Of a stretch of DNA of 40,591 nucleotides, positions 35,175 to 40,591 are shown piece by piece. The DNA lies in NCBI GenBank assembly GCA_024697405.1, contig JAILFU010000013.1, forward strand, positions 1-40,591, written 5' to 3'. Each line of letters starts with the position of its first letter. Positions within the stretch are counted from its first letter, which is position 1. The position numbers and the translations under genes were made by a program. The notes under the pieces were generated by a model, which searched no databases, was not told the DNA's origin, and worked only from the letters and a program-made list of their open reading frames with translations. The stretch is from Prevotella sp. Its GTDB lineage: Bacteria > Bacteroidota > Bacteroidia > Bacteroidales > Bacteroidaceae.

Positions 35175-35906
35175 CTATTCCTCCGCTGGCTTCATGTTTG
35201 TGTAGACGGTCTGAACGTCGTCGAAGTCCTCCAGTCGCTCCACCATCTTGTCGATGGCCTCACGCTGCTCGGGGGTGACGTCTTTCAGGTCGTTGGGAAT
35301 GCGGGTAAACTCGGCTCCAGTCACCTCGAAGCCATCAGCCTCCAGATGCTTCTGGATGGCACTGAAGCTTGAGGGGTCGCCATAGATGGTGACTTCGCCA
35401 GTCTCCTCGTCCTCGTCGAACTCGTCCTCAACCCCAAAGTCTATCAGGTCGAGAATCAGCTCGTCCATGTCGAGACCGTCCTTCTTCTTGAAGGTGAACA
35501 CGGCCTTGTGGTCGAAAAGGAAACTAAGCGAGCCCTGTGTGCCCAGGTTGCCGGAGAACTTATTGAAGACGCTACGCACATCGCCCACAGTACGGGTGGT
35601 GTTGTCGGTCAGCGTCTCCACGAAAATGGCCACGCCGTGGGGACCATAGCCCTCGTAATTCACCTCCTTGTAGTCGGCATGATCCTTGCCCATGGCGTTC
35701 TTGATGGCACGCTCGATGTTGTCCTTCGGCATGTTCTCACGCTTGGCATTGGCAATGCAGGCACGCAGCGCAGGGTTCATGTCGGGTTCCGGACCGCCGG
35801 CCTTCACGGCGATTGCAATCTGCTTGCCAATCTTTGTAAATGTCTTGGCCATGTGGCCCCATCTCTTCAGCTTTGTAGCTTTACGGTATTCAAATGCTCT
35901 TCCCAT
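35175..35906 (-). CDS. YebC/PmpR-family DNA-binding or translation factor
   Basis: The family (TACO1/YebC) has been described as regulating transcription in some bacteria and translation of difficult peptides in others. The 243-residue protein has the conserved N-terminus (MGRAFEYRKATKLKRWGHMAKTF is near-invariant in Bacteroidetes members), NAKRENMPKDNIERAIKN near 55 and YEGYGPHGVAIFVETLTDN near 85-103. Members are typically 240-250 residues, so it is complete. A 131-bp repeat element fills the gap to pheT upstream. Confidence 0.93.
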   Translation of the reverse strand: MGRAFEYRKATKLKRWGHMAKTFTKIGKQIAIAVKAGGPEPDMNPALRACIANAKRENMPKDNIERAIKNAMGKDHADYKEVNYEGYGPHGVAIFVETLTDNTTRTVGDVRSVFNKFSGNLGTQGSLSFLFDHKAVFTFKKKDGLDMDELILDLIDFGVEDEFDEDEETGEVTIYGDPSSFSAIQKHLEADGFEVTGAEFTRIPNDLKDVTPEQREAIDKMVERLEDFDDVQTVYTNMKPAEE

Positions 35907-35913
35907 AATCTGT

Positions 35914-36044
35914 GCCCCCTAAGTTAGGGGGTTGGGGGTCTGAACAAGCGTAAATACAAACCCACCGTTTAAAAATGTTGTTTATAGACAGAGGGGATTG
36001 GCTGTCTGCGCTTGTTCAGGCCACCAACCCCCTATCATAGGGGC
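35914..36044. mobile_element. 131-bp inverted-repeat element in the pheT-yebC gap
   Basis: The arms at 35914-35950 and 36009-36044 are inverse copies of about 36 bases, with roughly five differences. Both contain TAGGGGGTTGG and CTGAACAAGCG. Each arm can also fold on itself (CCCCCTAAGTTAGGGGG). It occupies nearly the whole 143-bp gap between the yebC start and the pheT stop. No coding capacity. Confidence 0.7.
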
Positions 36045-36049
36045 TAGAA

Positions 36050-38500
36050 TTATCTCAGCTCGGCATTGAGCTGTTTTTTCAGGTTGCCGATAAGCTTCTG
36101 CATGATGGCGTCAATCTGCTTGTCGTTCATGGTTTTCTCCTCATCCTGCAAGATGAAGTTCACGGCATAGCTCTTCTTGCCGGCAGGCAGGTTCTTGCCC
36201 TCGTAGACATCAAATAGTTCGACACTCTTCAACAGCTTCTTCTCCGACTGGCGGGCATTCTGCTCAATCTGGGCAAACTCCACACTGCTGTCGACAAGCA
36301 AGGCTAAGTCACGGCTGACAGCGGGATGCTTGGGGATGTCGGTAAAGGTTACGGTGTTCTTGCGGGTGGCTTTCATCAGCTGTGTCCAGTTCAGCTCGGC
36401 GAAATAGACGGGCTGCTGCAGGTCGAACTGCTTCAGCAGCTGCTTGGAGAGAATGCCCATCTCTATCAATATCTTGCCGCCACGGTTCTCCAGTTGCAAA
36501 CCTGCCGAGAAGATAGGATTCTCACTCTTTCTGGTCACCAGCTGTCCTTGCTTCATGCCAATGCGCTGCAGGATGTTCTGCACGTAGGCCGACAGCTCAA
36601 AGTAGGTGGAGTCCTCATTGGGATGTGCCCACGAGCCTTCCACCCGTTTGCCAGTCACCCAGATGCCCAGCATGTTCTCCTCCTTGTAGGCCTGCATGGG
36701 ATTGTCGGGATTCTCTTTCTCAGGGTCGAAGAAATAGACATTTCCAAACTCGAAGAACCTCAGGTTCTGCACCTTGCGCTTTACATTGTGCTCCACGCTT
36801 TCCAGTCCGCCATAGAGCAGTGTCTGACGCATCACGCCAAGGTCTTGCGACAGCGGGTTCATGATGCGCACTACGTTGTTCTGTTTGTCATCGTAGTACG
36901 ATGACTTACTCAACGAGTTGTTCAGAATCTCGTTGAAACCAGCACCCACCAGCTGCTCGCTGACCAGGTTTTGCAGCTTGTGCTTACGGTCTTCGTCGCC
37001 TTTGATGACCAGACTCGACTTCAGCTGAGTAGGAATCTCCACATTATTATAGCCATAGATGCGGAGGATATCTTCCACCACGTCGCAGGGACGTTGCACA
37101 TCTACCCTGTAAGCAGGCACCTCCAGCAGCAAGCCGTCGGCACGCTCTTGAAGGATTTTCATATCCAGCGACTGGCAAATAGACTTGATAGTATCAACAT
37201 CTATTTCTTTACCAATCAACGACTTCACATAATTATATTGAAGTGAAACCTGAGCATTCTCAATGGGACTGGGATATACATCCTTTATCTCCATAGAGAT
37301 TTTTCCGCCAGCCAACTCTCTGCACAGCAGGGCTGCCTGCTGCAAGGCATAGATGACCCCGTTGGGGTCGATGCCGCGCTCAAAGCGGAAGGAAGAATCG
37401 GTGCTTAGTCCATGACGGCGGGCAGACTTGCGAATCCATGTGGGATGGAAATAGGCGCTCTCCAGCACCACATTTCGGGTGGTCTCGTAGGTCCCACTAC
37501 CCTTACCGCCGAACACGCCTGCAATGCACATGGGTTCCTCGGCGTTGCATATAGCCAGGTCGCGATCGCTCAACTTGTGCTCCACACCGTCTAGCGTCAC
37601 GAAGGGAGTACCCTCGGGCAACGTCTTCACCACAATCTTGTGGCCTTTCACCATATCGGCATCAAAACAATGCAGAGGCTGTCCATAGGCCATCATGATG
37701 TAGTTCGTGATGTCCACGATATTGTTGATGGGGCGCAAGCCTATGATATTCAACTTTTCCTTCAGCCATTCTGGCGATTCCTTAACATCACAGTCGGTGA
37801 TGCTGACACAGGCATAGCGGCGGCAGGCCTCACTATTCTCTATCTCCACCTCAATGGGGAGGTCATGGTTGTCTACGGAGAAACTGTCAACACCAGGACG
37901 GTGGAGACGGGTTTCGTAGCCGTTCTGGCGGAGCCATGCATAGAGGTCGCGGGCCACGCCCCAATGCGAAAGAGCGTCGGCGCGGTTGGCGGTGATGTCT
38001 ATCTCTATGAGCCAGTCACTGTCCAAGTGATAATACTCAGCAGCAGGCGTTCCCACCACAGCATCGTCGGGAAGTACAATGATGCCGTCGTGCGACGTAC
38101 CAATGCCTATCTCGTCCTCAGCACAAATCATGCCGCAGGAGTCTACGCCGCGCAGCTTCGACTTCTTGATGACGAACTCCTTGTCGCCATCGTAGAGCAC
38201 GCAGCCCAGGTCGGCCACGATGACTTTCTGTCCTGCAGCCACATTGGGAGCGCCGCATACTATCTGGCTTGGCTCGCCACGGCCCAGGTCTACTGTTGTC
38301 ACATGCAGATGGTCGCTGTTTGGATGCAGCTCGCAGGTGAGCACCTTGCCCACATAAAGACCCTTCAGGCCGCCGCGAATGGCCTGCACTTCTTCCAGCG
38401 CATCGACTTCCAGACCCGTAGAGGTCAGTGCGTCGCACACCTGCTGCGGAGTCAGCTCAAAGTCGACAAATTCCTTCAACCATTTATAAGAAATGTTCAT
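36050..38500 (-). CDS. pheT: Phenylalanyl-tRNA synthetase beta chain
   Basis: It charges tRNA-Phe as part of an alpha2-beta2 enzyme. The protein of 816 residues is full length. Visible parts are MNISYKWLKEFVDFELTPQQV at the start, the tRNA-binding EMAP-like domain (about 40-155, VLTCELHPNSDHLHVTTVDLG), the B3/B4 region (about 215-390), the B5 domain, and a C-terminal ferredoxin-fold anticodon-binding domain (FTDIPKHPAVSRDLALLV to the end). The alpha subunit gene is not in the window. Confidence 0.98.
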   Translation of the reverse strand: MNISYKWLKEFVDFELTPQQVCDALTSTGLEVDALEEVQAIRGGLKGLYVGKVLTCELHPNSDHLHVTTVDLGRGEPSQIVCGAPNVAAGQKVIVADLGCVLYDGDKEFVIKKSKLRGVDSCGMICAEDEIGIGTSHDGIIVLPDDAVVGTPAAEYYHLDSDWLIEIDITANRADALSHWGVARDLYAWLRQNGYETRLHRPGVDSFSVDNHDLPIEVEIENSEACRRYACVSITDCDVKESPEWLKEKLNIIGLRPINNIVDITNYIMMAYGQPLHCFDADMVKGHKIVVKTLPEGTPFVTLDGVEHKLSDRDLAICNAEEPMCIAGVFGGKGSGTYETTRNVVLESAYFHPTWIRKSARRHGLSTDSSFRFERGIDPNGVIYALQQAALLCRELAGGKISMEIKDVYPSPIENAQVSLQYNYVKSLIGKEIDVDTIKSICQSLDMKILQERADGLLLEVPAYRVDVQRPCDVVEDILRIYGYNNVEIPTQLKSSLVIKGDEDRKHKLQNLVSEQLVGAGFNEILNNSLSKSSYYDDKQNNVVRIMNPLSQDLGVMRQTLLYGGLESVEHNVKRKVQNLRFFEFGNVYFFDPEKENPDNPMQAYKEENMLGIWVTGKRVEGSWAHPNEDSTYFELSAYVQNILQRIGMKQGQLVTRKSENPIFSAGLQLENRGGKILIEMGILSKQLLKQFDLQQPVYFAELNWTQLMKATRKNTVTFTDIPKHPAVSRDLALLVDSSVEFAQIEQNARQSEKKLLKSVELFDVYEGKNLPAGKKSYAVNFILQDEEKTMNDKQIDAIMQKLIGNLKKQLNAELR

Positions 38501-38523
38501 ATTGTTTTATTTACGATTATTTT

Positions 38524-38600
38524 CGATATTTCGGCATTTCGATATCTCGATATTTCGACGTCTCGGCATTTCGATATCTCGACATCTCGACATCTCGACA
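38524..38600 (+). repeat. 8-bp tandem repeat array between dapA and pheT
   Basis: Nine and a half units of the type CGATATTT/CGACATCT run uninterrupted, followed by the dapA stop region. It lies 24 bp upstream of the pheT start, so copy number changes would alter the pheT leader. Confidence 0.8.
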
Positions 38601-38614
38601 ATTAAAAATTCAAG

Positions 38615-39502
38615 CTATATTTTCAGCTCCTTCATGATTTCGCTCATGCGCTGCAGGGTGGAGATGCGGGTAGGCACCAGCGGCAGACGCAACACGTTCT
38701 CTATGAATCCCATCTCGTGAAGCATAGCCTTCACGCCGGCTGGGTTGCCGTCGACAAAGAGCAGCGAGAAGAGGTCGGTGAAACGATGGTGTATCTTTCT
38801 TGCGGGTTCATATTCTCCTCGCATCTGCAGGCGAATCATCTTCGAGAATTCACGAGGCAGGGCGTTGCCAATGACAGATATAACACCTACTGCGCCACAG
38901 CTGACCATAGGGAACGTGAGCGAGTCGTCGCCGGAAATGACGTCGAAGTCACGCGGTTTGTTCTTGATGATCTCGTCCACCTGCTCCAGGTTTCCGCTGG
39001 CTTCCTTAATGGCTACGATATTCTGGCAGTCACGTGCCAGGCGGACTGTTGTCTCTGCCTTCATATTCACGCCTGTTCTTCCGGGCACGTTATACAGCAC
39101 TACCGGAAGCTGAGTGGCCGATGCTATGGCCTTGAAATGCTGGTAGAGTCCTTCCTGCGACGGTTTGTTGTAGTAGGGACATACGCTCAACACTCCGTCC
39201 ACGCCCTTGAAGTCGCCATTTCTCAGCTCCTCCACCACGGCAGCGGTGTTATAGCCTCCGCAACCCATGAGTATAGGCACACGAGCCTGCACTTTTTCCA
39301 CCACGAGGTTCTTGATGCGCAGTTTTTCCTCAGCCGTCAGCGTAGGAGTTTCGCCTGTAGTGGCCAGAATACAGAAGAAATCAGCCCCATTCTCCAGCTG
39401 ATATTCCACGAGCCTCAGCAACGCGTCATAATCTACCGCTCCATCCTGTCTAAAAGGCGTCACCAAGGCTATTCCCAGCCCCTTGAATATATTGTAAACC
39501 AT
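38615..39502 (-). CDS. dapA: 4-hydroxy-tetrahydrodipicolinate synthase
   Basis: It condenses pyruvate with aspartate semialdehyde in lysine and diaminopimelate synthesis. The protein has 295 residues, full length. LATTGETPTLTAEEK holds the threonine pair of the active site, VVLYNVPGRTGVN the tyrosine, and NIVAIKEASGNLEQV the Schiff-base lysine (Lys166). It lies upstream of pheT on the same strand, separated by an 8-bp repeat array. Confidence 0.96.
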   Translation of the reverse strand: MVYNIFKGLGIALVTPFRQDGAVDYDALLRLVEYQLENGADFFCILATTGETPTLTAEEKLRIKNLVVEKVQARVPILMGCGGYNTAAVVEELRNGDFKGVDGVLSVCPYYNKPSQEGLYQHFKAIASATQLPVVLYNVPGRTGVNMKAETTVRLARDCQNIVAIKEASGNLEQVDEIIKNKPRDFDVISGDDSLTFPMVSCGAVGVISVIGNALPREFSKMIRLQMRGEYEPARKIHHRFTDLFSLLFVDGNPAGVKAMLHEMGFIENVLRLPLVPTRISTLQRMSEIMKELKI

Positions 39503-39534
39503 AGAAAAATCAAAAAGTACGTCAAATTCGGGTG

Positions 39535-39542
39535 CAAAGGTA
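39535..39542 (-). promoter_or_regulatory. -7 promoter box of dapA
   Basis: TACCTTTG on the minus strand, 32 bases ahead of the ATG at 39502; no clear -33 TTTG because a repeat (39548-39580) occupies that region. Confidence 0.6.
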
Positions 39543-39547
39543 CAAAA

Positions 39548-39580
39548 GAGTTAGGAGTTAGGAGATAGGAGTTAGGAGTT
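39548..39580 (+). repeat. TTAGGAG tandem repeat upstream of dapA
   Basis: GAGTTAG and GAGATAG units of 7-8 bases repeat about four times (39548-39580). They sit over the expected -33 region of dapA. Same class of short Bacteroidetes tandem repeat as at 22079 and 22655. Confidence 0.6.
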
Positions 39581-39613
39581 ATTTCTTTCCGTTAATTTTT
39601 TTTAACTCCAAGC

Positions 39614-39635
39614 TGCGGCGAATACGCCGCACACC
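39614..39635 (+). repeat. Hairpin repeat related to the glycosyltransferase 3' end
   Basis: TGCGGCG-aata-CGCCGCA is a perfect 7-bp stem. GCGAATACGCCGCACACC (39618-39635) matches 17 of 18 bases at 22039-22056, the last codons of the GT4 gene. Nothing else was seen in the gap 39503-39699 besides the tandem repeat and promoter. Confidence 0.55.
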
Positions 39636-39699
39636 AAACAGCAGGAGAAATGGCTACCCTTACTCCAAAAACTTTGAAGTTCCCCCCTACCCTTTTTGC

Positions 39700-40591
39700 T
39701 CATTCATAGCATCCCAGTCCTGCGGCAGTGGAAAGGCTGTCGAGGTGGAAGTCGTAGATGAGGTTGCGCTCGTCCACCAGCTTGAAGTGCTTTGTGCCTT
39801 GAATGGAGTCTTTAGGTGTCTCCCATCGCACGTTGACAAAGCGGAGCGTGTCGGGCTGACCGTCAACCATCACCTGCGGGGTGCGCAGCAGCGTATTCTC
39901 AAAGATGTAGTTGAAGGGAGTGCCGGCATCGTCTTCCATCGTGCTGCCCATCACCTCATCATCGGCATAGCCAGTCACAATACTGTTTGTCATTTGTAGG
40001 GCAATCAAGGGGCAGGGATTTTCGCCGCTGTAGTTGGTAAAGCGCAAGGCTGAGCCCCTGCCACCGGTAAAGGGATAGAACTGAGCCACTGTGCAGTGGT
40101 CGATAACGGCAATGCCGCCATAGAATGCCAGACAGTCACCCTGTGTATTGCTGAACTGACAGCGCAGCAGGCCGACGCTGGCATTGCGTGCTTCCAGGCC
40201 GGGGCCGGCACAGTTATGCACCACGCTCTGCTCCATATAGAGCCGCTGGCGGTCTTCGGGCATTGCCGACGAGTCGCACACAATACCGTACTCAGCATTT
40301 CGTATCTCTGTGTGTAGCAACTGATTGCAGAAGGAAGACTGATGCAGTCGAAGCCCCCTCCACTGCCCGCTGACGCGGTCGTAGGGCAGATAGCTGAAGA
40401 GGCGGTCGAGCCGGTCGCCGCGCATCACCACGCTGTCGGTTCTGATGGTTCCGTGCACGTCGATGCCCGCCTTGTCGTGGAAGAAGAGCGTAGTATTCTT
40501 CACAGTGAGCGTGGCGGCACTGTCCACCCGCATGCCTTTCATGATGACGATGGGCATTCGGCTCTCAATCAGCGTGTCACGGCTGACTACG
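39700..40591 (-). CDS. Right-handed beta-helix repeat protein, partial
   Basis: The frame is open to the right edge, so the N-terminus is missing; at least 297 residues are visible. Short repeated strands (ATLTVKNTTLFFHDKAGIDVHG, then TIRTDSVVMRGDRLDRLF, GIAVIDHCTVAQF, MTNSIVTGYADDEVMG) give the ladder of a parallel beta-helix. Such proteins in Bacteroidales are usually exported surface or periplasmic proteins. No catalytic motif of a polysaccharide lyase is visible. An internal ATG at 40557 exists, but the frame continues through it. Confidence 0.75.
   Translation of the reverse strand, partial: VVSRDTLIESRMPIVIMKGMRVDSAATLTVKNTTLFFHDKAGIDVHGTIRTDSVVMRGDRLDRLFSYLPYDRVSGQWRGLRLHQSSFCNQLLHTEIRNAEYGIVCDSSAMPEDRQRLYMEQSVVHNCAGPGLEARNASVGLLRCQFSNTQGDCLAFYGGIAVIDHCTVAQFYPFTGGRGSALRFTNYSGENPCPLIALQMTNSIVTGYADDEVMGSTMEDDAGTPFNYIFENTLLRTPQVMVDGQPDTLRFVNVRWETPKDSIQGTKHFKLVDERNLIYDFHLDSLSTAAGLGCYE

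Overview
The window looks like chromosomal DNA of a Bacteroidales bacterium, most likely a Prevotellaceae member. The grounds are the HU-like histone gene at the left edge, repeated TAnnTTTG promoter boxes (Bacteroidetes -7 consensus), a two-subunit methylmalonyl-CoA mutase, a Wza/Wzz/Wzy/Wzx-type exopolysaccharide operon, and short dispersed repeats typical of the phylum. Genus and species are not determinable from what I can see. No rRNA, tRNA or CRISPR array was recognised.

Region 1 (1-9.0 kb) is accessory. After a partial HU-like gene comes a minus-strand block of six genes (780-6184). It encodes a P-loop DUF3987-like helicase, a separate VirE_N/BT4734-like (AEP) primase candidate, and four proteins I do not recognise. 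The block is bracketed by an exact 25-bp direct repeat (736-760 and 6587-6611) and by several non-coding inverted-repeat elements. To its right lies a lipoprotein pseudogene split by an 81-bp MITE-like element with a 9-bp target duplication, then an MNT/HEPN two-gene module. Remnants of the same MITE family occur four times in 8.4 kb.

Region 2 (9.0-23.3 kb) holds a flotillin gene divergent from a nine-gene exopolysaccharide operon: outer-membrane export protein with SLBB repeats, chain-length protein, polymerase, flippase, pyruvyltransferase-like protein, two glycosyltransferases, an unusual lipoprotein resembling phage tail-fibre proteins, and a DegT-type sugar aminotransferase. Most genes overlap by ATGA. 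The initiating sugar-phosphate transferase is not here. The aminotransferase carries a 7-bp tandem repeat inside its coding sequence, which could make it phase-variable.

Region 3 (23.3-40.6 kb) is mostly core genome: zinc metallopeptidase, GMP synthase, a PIN toxin-antitoxin pair, methylmalonyl-CoA mutase large and small subunits separated by a GxxExxY cassette with inverted-repeat ends, a Crp/Fnr regulator, LepA, a small lipoprotein, a YebC-family protein, PheT, DapA and a partial beta-helix protein. Intergenic gaps here also carry repeats: a 357-bp nested inverted repeat with 21-bp tandem units at its centre, a 131-bp inverted-repeat element filling the pheT-yebC gap, and an 8-bp tandem array in front of pheT.
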